Translations under genes and position numbers: made by a program
Part shown: in pieces, positions 34,553-43,430 of the stretch
How positions within the stretch are numbered: the stretch's first letter is position 1
How the letters are laid out: every line of letters begins with the position of its first letter
Notes under the pieces: model-generated
What the model saw: only the letters and a program-made list of their open reading frames with translations
The model's database searches: none
Told to the model about the DNA's origin: nothing
DNA from: Bacteroidales bacterium UBA5226
GTDB taxonomy: Bacteria > Bacteroidota > Bacteroidia > Bacteroidales > UBA932
Assembly: GCA_002409325.1 (NCBI GenBank)
Contig: DHUU01000018.1
Coordinates: forward strand, 246,824-310,823
DNA: 64,000 nucleotides
Direction: 5' to 3'

Positions 34553-35916
34553 TATTTGATCCAGCCTTCCCGCCTGAAGGCACAATCCCTGAACAGGGGG
34601 TCAATACGGATGTATGTAGTCTGTTGTTTTTCCCTGATGAATTTTTCTACAGCGTCCAGGCTTGCCTTGTTCTTTGCCATGTCCTGAATGACGTTGTAAT
34701 CGTCCTGCAGGTTGGCCACGTGAGAAGGAATGATCTTGTCAAGGCGGATGATCTTGTAGATTACGTTCCCCTCGCGTCCCTCATTGTCCCGGCTCTCGAA
34801 CGAGGCGGAAATATCTCCTTCCTTCATATCTTTGAGCACATTATAATCGCTTGTTTTTAGCTGGTCTTTGTCAAAGAGCATGGACCCGGAGTTTTCATCG
34901 GACATATGTCCCCCGTTGAGCCGGGAGGGCGGATCTTCTGAATAAAACAACGCGGCTTTCTCAAAGGTAGTGCTGTCTGCTTTAAGGGCGGTAGCAATAC
35001 TGTCCAGGCGGTCCATGCATTTTACCCGGTCTGTGCTCAGCACCTGGGGTTTGAGTAGTATGTGGCGTGCATTGAACATATCTCCTTCCCGTTCTATCAT
35101 CTGGATTATATGGAACCCGTCGGGGGTTTCCACAATTTGTGACACCTGTCCCTCTTTGAGGATGATGGCTGCATCGCCAAAAGCCGGCCAGTACATTTGT
35201 TTGGCGGCCATACCCAGTTCTCCTCCCCGGCGGGACGAGTAGGGATCCTGAGAGTACATGGCAGCCAGGGTGCTGAAGCGTTCTCCGTTGAGAATCCTTT
35301 CACGGAACTCGAGTAAACGCTCTTTGACCAGCAGTATAGCTTCCTCTTTGGGAGGGTATAGGACAATCTGGCTGAGCTGGTATTGTGTGGGGATGATAGG
35401 CAGGCTGTCTTTTGGAGTGATATTGTAGAAAGCCTCGATATCCTTGGGAGTCATGTCGGGAACTTTTTCGGTTACGGCATATTGCATGTCTCGCGTAAGG
35501 CTTTGTTCACGAAACAAATCCCTCCATTCCTGTTTGAGTTTGAAGATTGGCTTATGAAAATAATCTTCAGTCGCTTTTTCTCCGCCCAGCCGCGTCTTGA
35601 TGTCCTGGAGCCTGTTCTCAAGTTCCATTTCAACGTATTCTTCATTAACGGTAAGGCTGTCGAGCCGGGCCTGATTAAGCATGAGCTTGGAAATCAGCAT
35701 GTTTTCCAATATTTCACACCGCAGGTTCTTGTCTGTGATGATCCCCTGCATCATTTGCATCTGTACATCTTCTTCTATGGTAGAAAGCTGGATCATCTCG
35801 TTCCCAATGAGAGCAATCACTTTATCAACCAGACCATTGTCATATCTCTGACCAAATGCAGAAGCGCTTATCAGCAGGAAAAACAGCAAACTTGCGGCAG
35901 ATTTTTTAATCTTCAT
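34552..35916 (-). CDS. surA: Periplasmic chaperone / peptidylprolyl isomerase SurA
   Basis: A 454-residue exported protein (signal about 1-22). An N-terminal SurA chaperone region (about 25-170) is followed by two parvulin (PpiC) domains at about 175-275 (IPTQYQLSQIVLYP...RRGGELGMAAKQMYWPAFG) and 280-390 (FNARHILLKPQ). It escorts outer-membrane beta-barrel proteins. It is preceded by a smaller PpiC/SurA-N-like lipoprotein (11-base overlap) and followed by the OstA-like gene (one-base stop/start overlap), giving a compact outer-membrane biogenesis operon. Confidence 0.93.
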   Translation of the reverse strand: MKIKKSAASLLFFLLISASAFGQRYDNGLVDKVIALIGNEMIQLSTIEEDVQMQMMQGIITDKNLRCEILENMLISKLMLNQARLDSLTVNEEYVEMELENRLQDIKTRLGGEKATEDYFHKPIFKLKQEWRDLFREQSLTRDMQYAVTEKVPDMTPKDIEAFYNITPKDSLPIIPTQYQLSQIVLYPPKEEAILLVKERLLEFRERILNGERFSTLAAMYSQDPYSSRRGGELGMAAKQMYWPAFGDAAIILKEGQVSQIVETPDGFHIIQMIEREGDMFNARHILLKPQVLSTDRVKCMDRLDSIATALKADSTTFEKAALFYSEDPPSRLNGGHMSDENSGSMLFDKDQLKTSDYNVLKDMKEGDISASFESRDNEGREGNVIYKIIRLDKIIPSHVANLQDDYNVIQDMAKNKASLDAVEKFIREKQQTTYIRIDPLFRDCAFRREGWIK

Positions 35917-36772
35917 CTTTTCTGTAGATTTTTATCATTTGTTTGTTCCAGCCTTCTTTCAACACTTCAGTTTCCAGGTCTTTCAGCAATTGCTGTTTCC
36001 TTTTACTTACAATAATCTGGCGTATCCCTGCTACTGTCTGTTCTATGGGGGCAGGTTCCCGGGCCGGAACAAAATCATCTACCCGCACAAGGTAAGCATA
36101 CAGGCTGTCGCGCGTATCTATGTATCCGTCTGTTTTTAATGCCTGTATCCGGTCCATGTTTCCAACGGGCAAATCCTGTGCCAATTCCTGCCCGGAAAGC
36201 CATTTGCCAGTATAATCGGTATAGATTTCGGCGGAACTTTCACACAACAGCTTCAATTGCGTCTGGTCTTCAATTGTGTTCGAGCGGTAAATGTTGCGGA
36301 CCATGGGCAGGTAAGGCGAGTGGAGGCGCATTTTGATCAGACGGAGTTTAAAGAGCGGGGAATCCAGCAGGAACAGCTCCTGGTTGTTGTTGTAATAGGA
36401 AAGGATTTCTTCTTCTTCAATGAGGGTGTCTATGCGTTCTTCCACATATTTTTTCTGATACCTGAAGACCAGTAGGGATTTGCGGTAGTCGGCCAATTCC
36501 TGGTCTACATCTTTTTCTTCTTTAGTGAGTTCGACCTCGGCTTTTTTTAACAGCAGGTTGTCTATTGCCCATAGGTCAATATAGTGATTGACCAGGTTCA
36601 GGGAGTCGTCAGCGGAGGGGGCGTTTTTCAACAATCCCTCTACCTGGTTTTTATACAGGATCTCCTTGCCGATCTGGGCCACCCTTTCCGGTTCATTCCC
36701 GAACCACCGCCTTAACTGATGGCAGGAAGCCAGTGTTGTCAGACAAAAAAGGATGAGGGTCCACTTTTTCAT
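35906..36772 (-). CDS. SurA-N/PpiC-like lipoprotein
   Basis: A 288-residue protein with an SPII lipobox (LASC, cysteine 17). It is almost wholly helical and resembles the chaperone portion of SurA-type isomerases (start about 35 with GKEILYKNQVEGLL, charged helices to residue 130). The parvulin domain is not clearly present, so it may be a chaperone without isomerase activity. It is located between guaB (9-base gap) and surA. The precise role is inferred only from fold resemblance and position. Confidence 0.75.
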   Translation of the reverse strand: MKKWTLILFCLTTLASCHQLRRWFGNEPERVAQIGKEILYKNQVEGLLKNAPSADDSLNLVNHYIDLWAIDNLLLKKAEVELTKEEKDVDQELADYRKSLLVFRYQKKYVEERIDTLIEEEEILSYYNNNQELFLLDSPLFKLRLIKMRLHSPYLPMVRNIYRSNTIEDQTQLKLLCESSAEIYTDYTGKWLSGQELAQDLPVGNMDRIQALKTDGYIDTRDSLYAYLVRVDDFVPAREPAPIEQTVAGIRQIIVSKRKQQLLKDLETEVLKEGWNKQMIKIYRKDED

Positions 36773-36781
36773 GGCAGTAAT

Positions 36782-38251
36782 TTATCTGGAGTAATTGGGT
36801 GCTTCACGGGTAATGGTAACGTCATGCGGGTGGTTTTCCACTACACCGGCAGAGGTTATGCGTACAAACCCCGCTTTTTTGAGCGAAGCCAGGTCTGGTG
36901 TCCCGCAGTATCCCATTCCGGCTCGTAGTCCGCCTGCCAGCTGATAAAAGACCTCGCTCAGTGTCCCCTTGTAGGGAACCTGGGCGACAATGCCTTCGGG
37001 AACCAGTTTTTTCACATCTTCCTCGGCATCTTGAAAATAACGATCTTTGGAGCCCTGCTGCATGGCTTCCAGAGATCCCATGCCACGGTAGCTCTTGAAT
37101 TTTCTTCCGTTCAGAATGATGGTTTCTCCGGGAGACTCTTCCACTCCTGCGAACAGGGAACCGGCCATGACCGTATCGGCTCCTGCCGCCAGCGCTTTGA
37201 CCATATCTCCGGAATACCGAACCCCGCCATCGGCAATAATTGGGATGCCTTTGTCCCTGAGAGCTTCATATGCCCCCATGATGGCCGATAACTGGGGAAC
37301 CCCTACGCCGGCCACAACACGTGTTGTACAGATGGAACCGGGGCCTATACCCACCTTGATGGCATCTGCCCCGCATTCAGCAAGAGCGAGTGCTCCGGCG
37401 GATGTGGCTACATTCCCGGCTACTATATCAAGCTCCGGGAAAGCTTTTTTCGCTTTGCGCACCGTCTCCAGAACGCTTCTGGAATGACCGTGTGCTGTAT
37501 CAATAACTACCACATCGATATCTACCGACAGGAGTTTTTCTATGTGTTCCAGCGTATTGGCCCTCACGCCCACTGCGGCTGCCGTACGCAGGCGGCCTTT
37601 GCTGTCCTTGGTGGCTTTGGGATTGTCTTTGATTTTTTTTATATCCCTGAATGTGAGCAGTCCTATGAGTTTGAAATTTTTGTCAACCACTGGCAGCTTT
37701 TCAATCTTGTATATTTTTAGCAGCTTGGTGGCAGCGCCCAGATCGGCCCCGTTGCGGATGGTTATCAGGTTTTCCCGGGTCATTACTTCTGTGATGGGTG
37801 TTGAGTCATTGTCCACAAAACGGAGGTCGCGATTGGTCACTATGCCAATGAGTTTGTGCTTTTTGTCAACCACCGGGATTCCCCCAATGCTGTTCTCGGC
37901 CATAAGACGGAGTGCATCACCAACACAGGCTTCGGGCCCAATAACAATGGGATCATAGATCATCCCGCTCTCGGAACGTTTGACTTTGCGCACATGTTCC
38001 ATTTGTTGTTCAATGGTCATGTTCTTGTGAATCACGCCAAGACCGCCTTCACGTGCAATGGCTATGGCCAGGGTTGAATCAGTGACAGTATCCATGGCAG
38101 AAGACACTATAGGGGCACTGAGTATAATATTCCTGGAAAAACGCGTAGTCAGGTCCACTTCGCGAGGAAGAACAGCAGAGGCGGCAGGAAGGAGCAGTAC
38201 GTCGTCAAATGTAAGCCCTTCAAAGAGTATACGATCAGCTGAAGATTTCAT
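36782..38251 (-). CDS. guaB: IMP dehydrogenase
   Basis: A 489-residue enzyme that oxidises IMP to XMP with NAD+, the committed step of GMP synthesis. The TIM barrel is interrupted by two CBS domains (about 95-205). The catalytic loop GIGPGSICTTR with the active-site cysteine, IADGGVRYSGD and YRGMGSLEAM are present. It leads a transcription unit that continues into outer-membrane biogenesis genes. A TATATTTG -7 box (38271-38278, minus strand) lies 19 bases from the start. Confidence 0.97.
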   Translation of the reverse strand: MKSSADRILFEGLTFDDVLLLPAASAVLPREVDLTTRFSRNIILSAPIVSSAMDTVTDSTLAIAIAREGGLGVIHKNMTIEQQMEHVRKVKRSESGMIYDPIVIGPEACVGDALRLMAENSIGGIPVVDKKHKLIGIVTNRDLRFVDNDSTPITEVMTRENLITIRNGADLGAATKLLKIYKIEKLPVVDKNFKLIGLLTFRDIKKIKDNPKATKDSKGRLRTAAAVGVRANTLEHIEKLLSVDIDVVVIDTAHGHSRSVLETVRKAKKAFPELDIVAGNVATSAGALALAECGADAIKVGIGPGSICTTRVVAGVGVPQLSAIMGAYEALRDKGIPIIADGGVRYSGDMVKALAAGADTVMAGSLFAGVEESPGETIILNGRKFKSYRGMGSLEAMQQGSKDRYFQDAEEDVKKLVPEGIVAQVPYKGTLSEVFYQLAGGLRAGMGYCGTPDLASLKKAGFVRITSAGVVENHPHDVTITREAPNYSR

Positions 38252-38270
38252 GGCCTAAGATTTTATCCCG

Positions 38271-38308
38271 CAAATATAAAGAAAACGAGTGATTATGTGT
38301 TATATTTG
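38271..38308. promoter_or_regulatory. Divergent -7 boxes between guaB and the symporter gene
   Basis: TATATTTG occurs once on each strand: minus 38271-38278 (19 bases from guaB) and plus 38301-38308 (5 bases from the symporter ATG). The two boxes are 22 bases apart, so polymerase binding at one would likely exclude the other. Confidence 0.66.
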
Positions 38309-38313
38309 TCTCC

Positions 38314-39501
38314 ATGAAAAAATGGAAGGTAGGCTTGCTTGCCCGGGTAGCAATAGCCATATTACTGGGAATTCTTTCGGGACTGTTCTTTCCAACCTGG
38401 GCTTTAAGGGTGTTTTTGACATTCAATGGTCTTTTCAGTAATTTCCTTGATTTTATTGTTCCACTTATCATCGTGGGCCTGATAGCCCCTGGAATTGCCG
38501 AGCTGGGAAGGGGGGCCGGAAAAATGCTGGGAACGACTATGGCCCTGGCGTATGGCTCCACTGTATTGACGGGTTTTTTCGCTCTGTTTTCATGTAAACT
38601 GATGTATCCTGTTTTGCTCGGAGGCGCAGAAACGGCTATGGCAATGGTCCCCACTATCGGAGAAACATTGTCTGAGGGTGAGTCACTTACTCCTTTTTTT
38701 ACACTGGATTTTCCTCCTCTCTTTGGTGTGATGCCTGCCCTGGTCTTTGCCTTTGTTCTGGGTCTGGGACTGACGGTTATCAACAACGGGGAACCTTTAA
38801 TGCAGATACTACTGGGTTTCAGGGAGATTGTGAACAAGACTATTTCCGGAGTGATCGTGCCTTTATTGCCCGTCTTTGTGTTCGGCATATTTATGAAGAT
38901 GGCCGCCGAAGGCCACGTAGCCAAAGTAATGGGTGTTTTTGTAAAGATTGTTATACTGATTTTCATTCTGACCGTTATCCTGCTGGTCTTTCAGTTCGCC
39001 ATAGCGGGCCTGGTGGCCAAAAGGAATCCGTTTACCATGCTGCGCACCATGCTTGCCGCCTATGTAACGGCACTGGGGACGCAGTCTTCTGCTGCCACCA
39101 TACCGGTGACATTGCGTCAGGCCATCAGTTTAGGCGTGGATCCACGTATAGCCGGATCGGTCATCCCGCTTTGTGCAACGGTCCACCTGTCGGGGAGCAT
39201 GCTCAAAATCTCCGCCTGTGCCCTGGCCGTTATGATCATGATGAACATCCCTGTTGACATGACTGTTTTTGTGGGATTCATTTTCCTGCTGGCTATTACC
39301 ATGGTTGCTGCGCCCGGCGTTCCCGGCGGGGCCATAATGGCTGCCATTGGAGTTCTTCAGTCCGTTCTGGGTTTTAATCCCGAGGCCATTGGACTGATGA
39401 TCTCCCTGTATATTGCTATGGATAGTTTTGGAACGGCATGCAATGTAACCGGAGACGGGGCGATAGCCGTTATAGTCAATAAGATTTATGCAAAGGGTTA
39501 G
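38314..39501 (+). CDS. Dicarboxylate/amino acid:cation symporter (DAACS)
   Basis: A 395-residue inner-membrane transporter of the glutamate-transporter-homologue family. Features include about eight helices, a serine-rich hairpin (TALGTQSSAATIPVTL) and the C-terminal helix region with GDGAIAVIVNK. It probably takes up glutamate, aspartate, serine/threonine or C4-dicarboxylates with Na+ or H+. The loop APGVPGGAIMAA matches the tip of hairpin 2. It is divergent from guaB, and its stop lies 14 bases inside the LOG gene. Confidence 0.93.
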   Translation: MKKWKVGLLARVAIAILLGILSGLFFPTWALRVFLTFNGLFSNFLDFIVPLIIVGLIAPGIAELGRGAGKMLGTTMALAYGSTVLTGFFALFSCKLMYPVLLGGAETAMAMVPTIGETLSEGESLTPFFTLDFPPLFGVMPALVFAFVLGLGLTVINNGEPLMQILLGFREIVNKTISGVIVPLLPVFVFGIFMKMAAEGHVAKVMGVFVKIVILIFILTVILLVFQFAIAGLVAKRNPFTMLRTMLAAYVTALGTQSSAATIPVTLRQAISLGVDPRIAGSVIPLCATVHLSGSMLKISACALAVMIMMNIPVDMTVFVGFIFLLAITMVAAPGVPGGAIMAAIGVLQSVLGFNPEAIGLMISLYIAMDSFGTACNVTGDGAIAVIVNKIYAKG

Positions 39502-40021
39502 TGTTTTCTGCGGATCCCATGCGGGGAATGACCCGCGTATAGTACAGCAGGCGGTACTCCTGGGATCCATTCTGGCTGAAAAAGGAGTTGAACTTGTTTA
39601 TGGGGGAACAAATATCGGAATCATGGGCATCCTGGCCAACAGCGTGCTGGACAGGGGTGGCAGGGTGGAGGGGGTGATGCCCTCGCTCATAGAGGAGAAA
39701 CGCATAGCCCACCGTCACCTTACCCGGATGATACCGGTGTCAACACTGGAGGAACGCAAGAAAAAGCTTATAGAAGACTGCGATGCCATTGTGGTTTTTC
39801 CGGGCAGTTACGGAACCATGGATGAATTGTTCTCTGCTTTGGTCCTCAAGCAATTGGGGAAAATTGACAAACCCATTGTGTTACTCAATATCGGGGGCTT
39901 TTATGATCCGTTGCTTGCCCAGCTGGATCATATGGTTAACCTGGGATTCATGACGGAACGGTTTCGTTCACACCTGCAGGTCGTGGATGATTGCCGTCAG
40001 TTGCACTTTCTTTGGGATTGA
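39488..40021 (+). CDS. TIGR00730 Rossmann-fold protein (LOG-type nucleotide phosphoribohydrolase)
   Basis: A 177-residue protein related to cytokinin riboside 5'-monophosphate phosphoribohydrolase, which splits a nucleoside monophosphate into base and ribose 5-phosphate. The N-terminal FCGSHAG, the GGTNIGIMG loop, ERKKKLI with the catalytic arginine, and FPGSYGTMDELF are visible. The last motif is normally PGGxGTxxE; here the second glycine is serine, while the glutamate is kept. The 3' end overlaps the convergent radical SAM gene by 74 bases. Confidence 0.9.
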   Translation: MQRVSVFCGSHAGNDPRIVQQAVLLGSILAEKGVELVYGGTNIGIMGILANSVLDRGGRVEGVMPSLIEEKRIAHRHLTRMIPVSTLEERKKKLIEDCDAIVVFPGSYGTMDELFSALVLKQLGKIDKPIVLLNIGGFYDPLLAQLDHMVNLGFMTERFRSHLQVVDDCRQLHFLWD

Positions 40022-40937
40022 CATACAGGGCCCCCTGGAAAGTAGAGCGTTCTTCCAGCCTTTTTTCAAGCAGGCGCAGAATTTCCACATTGCGTATCAA
40101 CCCCCACGGATTGGAGTGTACAAAGCGGGGTGGCACTTCTCCGGCAACCCTTTCAATGAAAATGTCCGGTCGCAGCCTTTCCAGGAAAACGGTTATAAAG
40201 TCCAGGTACTGATCTAGAGAAAAAGTTACAAAATCCCCGGGTTTTTGGGCATACTCCTTTTCCATGGGTGTTCCTTTGACAATCTGCAGTTGGTGGAGTT
40301 TGAGGCTGGTAATGGGCAGTTCATTCAGGAAGGCCGCCTCGGCGAGCATCTCTTCCCGGCTTTCCCCGGGCAGCCCGAAAATCATGTGTACCCCGGTATG
40401 AAGGCCCAGGGCTGCGGTGTCACGGATGGCCGCGGCAGATTGTTCCCAGGTGTGGCACCGGTTAATTCGCTGTAGGGTTCTGTTATAGCAGGATTCCACC
40501 CCGTATTCCAGCATGACAATCTTTCCCAGTGACAACTCCCTGAAATATTCCAGCTTCTGGTCGTCCATGCAATCGGGACGTGTGGCCACCACTATTCCGC
40601 TAATGCGCCGATCTTCCAGGGCGGGCCTGTATATCCTGCGAAGGTCCTCCAGCGGGGCATGGGTGTTGGAAAAAGGCTGGAAATAAGCCAGGTAACCTCC
40701 GGCTTTCCTGTAACGGACACGATGGAATTCAATGCCCTCGTCTATCTGCAGGGTCAGGCTTTTATCCGGGGTGCTGTAGCCGGGATGGAATGCCCGATTA
40801 TCGCAATAGGTACAACCGCCTGTCCCGGCGGTCCCGTCGCGGTTGGGACATGAAAAGCCGGCATCAACGACCACCTTCTGAAGGCGAGCCCCGTATCTAT
40901 TAATGAAATACCTGGTAAAAGACTTGTAACGCTGCAT
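39948..40937 (-). CDS. TIGR01212 family radical SAM protein (YhcC-like)
   Basis: A 329-residue radical SAM enzyme. The cluster-binding cysteines have the family-specific spacing CPNRDGTAGTGGCTYC instead of plain CxxxCxxC. The following segments, GGYLAYFQPFSNTHA, MLEYGVESC and HMIFGLPGE, are diagnostic of TIGR01212. The reaction is unknown; YhcC homologues have been linked to tRNA/nucleotide metabolism only by context. The longer open frame begins at 40967, but the promoter box (40942-40949) and homologues indicate the ATG at 40937. Confidence 0.9.
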   Translation of the reverse strand: MQRYKSFTRYFINRYGARLQKVVVDAGFSCPNRDGTAGTGGCTYCDNRAFHPGYSTPDKSLTLQIDEGIEFHRVRYRKAGGYLAYFQPFSNTHAPLEDLRRIYRPALEDRRISGIVVATRPDCMDDQKLEYFRELSLGKIVMLEYGVESCYNRTLQRINRCHTWEQSAAAIRDTAALGLHTGVHMIFGLPGESREEMLAEAAFLNELPITSLKLHQLQIVKGTPMEKEYAQKPGDFVTFSLDQYLDFITVFLERLRPDIFIERVAGEVPPRFVHSNPWGLIRNVEILRLLEKRLEERSTFQGALYVNPKESATDGNHPRPAGVNETVPS

Positions 40938-40941
40938 AATG

Positions 40942-40990
40942 CAAAGGTAAAAAGTATGTCTTGTCAAATCAAAGATTTGCCGTAAATTTG
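40942..40990. promoter_or_regulatory. Overlapping divergent promoters (radical SAM gene and NlpC/P60 gene)
   Basis: On the minus strand TTTG (40970-40973), 20 bases, TACCTTTG (40942-40949) is a near-perfect promoter 4 bases from the radical SAM start. On the plus strand TAAATTTG (40983-40990) ends 6 bases before the NlpC/P60 ATG, with CTTG (40960-40963) 19 bases upstream. The two sites interleave, so they should compete. Confidence 0.78.
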
Positions 40991-40996
40991 TAAGAT

Positions 40997-42208
40997 ATGA
41001 AAAAGCAACTCAATTTTCTGCCGGCAGTATTGGCCGCATTGGCCCTCCTTGCCGGATGCGCGAAAGCCCGTACTCTGGAAAAACTTGCCGTTATTTCCGA
41101 AAATGTGAAAACAGCTTTCGCCCCTGACAGGCGCGATCATGTTTATGAAATCACCTTTGAACAATTGAAGGGTTCAAGCACCTATGTAATGAAAGGTTCC
41201 ACCACCGAACCTGATGTGGCACCGGCTCTGACTGCAGCTGCTGCATCACAGGGGATTGAACTTGCAGACAGTCTTACGTTATTGCCGGATCCCGCCCTGG
41301 AAGGGAATATATACGGTGTAACCTGCCTGTCTGTAGCAAACCTGAGGTATGAACCAAGGTATGCAGCAGAACTGGCCACCCAGACGCTTATGGGGATGCC
41401 CCTGCGGATATTGGACAAAAAAGGGGGCTGGACCAGGGTTAGAACCCCGGAAGGCTATATTGCCTGGGTTACTTCCTCAAGCCTTCAGGAAATGGATCAG
41501 GCGACATACGGACAATGGATGAAAGCACCCAAAGTGATCGTGAACAAACACTATACGTTATTCAGGGAACAACCCCTCCCGGGAGCACCCTTGGTTTCCG
41601 ACGGGGTATGGGGCAATATTGTGGAACTGGAGGGTCAGACACCTTTATTTTACAAGGTCCGCCTACCCGATGGAAAACAGGCATACCTGCCGCGCTTTGA
41701 TGCGGAATCCTTCCTGACGTGGGCAGAAGCCGGGAATCCCCTACCCGAGGATATCATTGCAACGGCCATGCAGTTCGTTGGTTTTCCATACCAGTGGGCC
41801 GGAACTTCTGTTAAGGCAATGGATTGCAGCGGTCTTGTAAAAACCGCCTTTTACCTGAACGGGATTGTGTTATTGCGGGATGCGTCCCAGCAGGCCCGCA
41901 TGGGTGAACCAGTGGACATAACCCAAGGATGGCAGCACCTGTCCATGGGAGATTTGATATTTTTTGGACGGAAAGCCAGCGAGGGCAGGAAGGAGAGCAT
42001 AACCCACGTAGGCATATATATTGGAGACAGCCGTTTCATTCATTCCGCCGGCAGGGTAAGGATCAATTCCCTGGACCCGGCCAGTGACATTTTTTACGAA
42101 GGATCCGACCGGTTGCTCAGGGCGGCCAGAATCCTGAATCACATTGACGACAGCACCCATGTTGTTTCTGTAAGGGAGCATCCCTGGTATGGGATTTCCG
42201 GTCAATAG
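40997..42208 (+). CDS. NlpC/P60 endopeptidase with SH3 domains, lipoprotein
   Basis: A 403-residue peptidase that likely cleaves gamma-D-Glu-diaminopimelate bonds in peptidoglycan stem peptides (YkfC-like). SPII lipobox LLAGC (cysteine 21); two SH3-like domains (about 110-165 and 180-235); C-terminal NlpC/P60 domain with C277 (AMDCSGLV), H337 (ITHVGIYIG) and H349. It is 23 bases before an L-Ala-D/L-Glu epimerase, a pairing also known in Bacteroides for recycling of murein peptides. Confidence 0.94.
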   Translation: MKKQLNFLPAVLAALALLAGCAKARTLEKLAVISENVKTAFAPDRRDHVYEITFEQLKGSSTYVMKGSTTEPDVAPALTAAAASQGIELADSLTLLPDPALEGNIYGVTCLSVANLRYEPRYAAELATQTLMGMPLRILDKKGGWTRVRTPEGYIAWVTSSSLQEMDQATYGQWMKAPKVIVNKHYTLFREQPLPGAPLVSDGVWGNIVELEGQTPLFYKVRLPDGKQAYLPRFDAESFLTWAEAGNPLPEDIIATAMQFVGFPYQWAGTSVKAMDCSGLVKTAFYLNGIVLLRDASQQARMGEPVDITQGWQHLSMGDLIFFGRKASEGRKESITHVGIYIGDSRFIHSAGRVRINSLDPASDIFYEGSDRLLRAARILNHIDDSTHVVSVREHPWYGISGQ

Positions 42209-42231
42209 TTTACCATAAACACAAGAGTACT

Positions 42232-43410
42232 ATGAATGCTACAAGGCGCGATTTTCTGAAAACATCCATGGCAATGGCGGCAGCGGCTGCGCTTGCAAGC
42301 CCGGCAAAACTGTTTGCGGCGGGAACAAAAAAGACAGGCCAAACACAAAAGGCATTATCATCAGATAAGATGGCACTCACTTTTGAGCCCTTTGAGGCCA
42401 GGATGAAGCACGTTTTTACCATTTCCGGATCTTCCCGTTCTACCACGCCCATCGTGCTGACCAGGATTTCATACCAGGGTCATGTGGGATACGGAGAAGC
42501 CTCCATGCCGCCCTACCTGGGAGAAAGCTCGGCCTCTGTTATGGATTTTCTAAGACGCGTTGACCTGAGCCGTTTCAGTTCTCCTTTCCAGATGGAAGAG
42601 ATCCTGACCTATGTAGACAATATCACAACCAACAATACGGCGGCCAAATGTTCCGTGGACATTGCCTTGCATGATTTGTGCGGAAAGCTTATGGGACAGC
42701 CCTGGTGGAAGATCTGGGGATGGAGCAACAGGAATCTGCCCAGCACCTGTGTTACCGTGGGGCTGGCCTATGCGGCTGACGGCAGTATTGACAGGGAAGA
42801 AGTGCGCAAAAAGACCCTGGAAACCCTGGATTACAACCTGATCAAGGTGAAACTCGGCAATACCGAGGAAAACGATAAAATCATGATCAGCACCATCCGG
42901 GAAGTGACCAACCTACCCATTGTAGTGGATGCCAACCAGGGGTGGAAAGAAAAAGGGCAGGCCCTTTCGATGATTGAATGGCTGGCTGCCCGGGGTGTGG
43001 AAATGGTAGAGCAGCCCATGCCCAAACTCATGCTGGATGAATCTGCCTGGCTTCGCGACCGAAGCCCACTTCCCATTATGGCTGATGAGGCGTGTCAGCG
43101 ACTGTCTGATATCCGTAAACTCTACGGAGCCTACGACGGGATTAACATCAAACTCATGAAATGTACCGGGATGCGCGAAGCCCGGGAAATGATCACCCTG
43201 GCCAAGGCGCTGCACATGCGCATCATGATGGGTTGCATGACAGAAACATCGGTGGCCATATCGGCAGCAGCCCAGTTTGCCAGTCAGCTGGAATGGGCAG
43301 ACCTGGATGGAAACTGGCTGATAGCTAACGATATATTTAACGGAATGAAGGTGGTGGACGGGTACATTACCCTGGAAGACAAACCCGGGATAGGCGTTGA
43401 ACCATTATAA
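42232..43410 (+). CDS. L-Ala-D/L-Glu dipeptide epimerase (enolase superfamily), Tat-type signal
   Basis: A 392-residue enzyme that converts L-Ala-D-Glu from peptidoglycan into L-Ala-L-Glu so that it can be hydrolysed and used. After a twin-arginine signal (RRDFLK followed by an Ala-rich core, about 1-32) comes the capping domain and the barrel with LIKVKLG (catalytic lysine), VVDANQGW, VEQP, MADEAC (metal-binding acids) and INIKLMKCTG (second lysine). The Tat motif indicates export to the periplasm or surface. The partner NlpC/P60 gene is just upstream. Confidence 0.93.
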   Translation: MNATRRDFLKTSMAMAAAAALASPAKLFAAGTKKTGQTQKALSSDKMALTFEPFEARMKHVFTISGSSRSTTPIVLTRISYQGHVGYGEASMPPYLGESSASVMDFLRRVDLSRFSSPFQMEEILTYVDNITTNNTAAKCSVDIALHDLCGKLMGQPWWKIWGWSNRNLPSTCVTVGLAYAADGSIDREEVRKKTLETLDYNLIKVKLGNTEENDKIMISTIREVTNLPIVVDANQGWKEKGQALSMIEWLAARGVEMVEQPMPKLMLDESAWLRDRSPLPIMADEACQRLSDIRKLYGAYDGINIKLMKCTGMREAREMITLAKALHMRIMMGCMTETSVAISAAAQFASQLEWADLDGNWLIANDIFNGMKVVDGYITLEDKPGIGVEPL

Positions 43411-43430
43411 TATTTATATACCAAAAGTGT

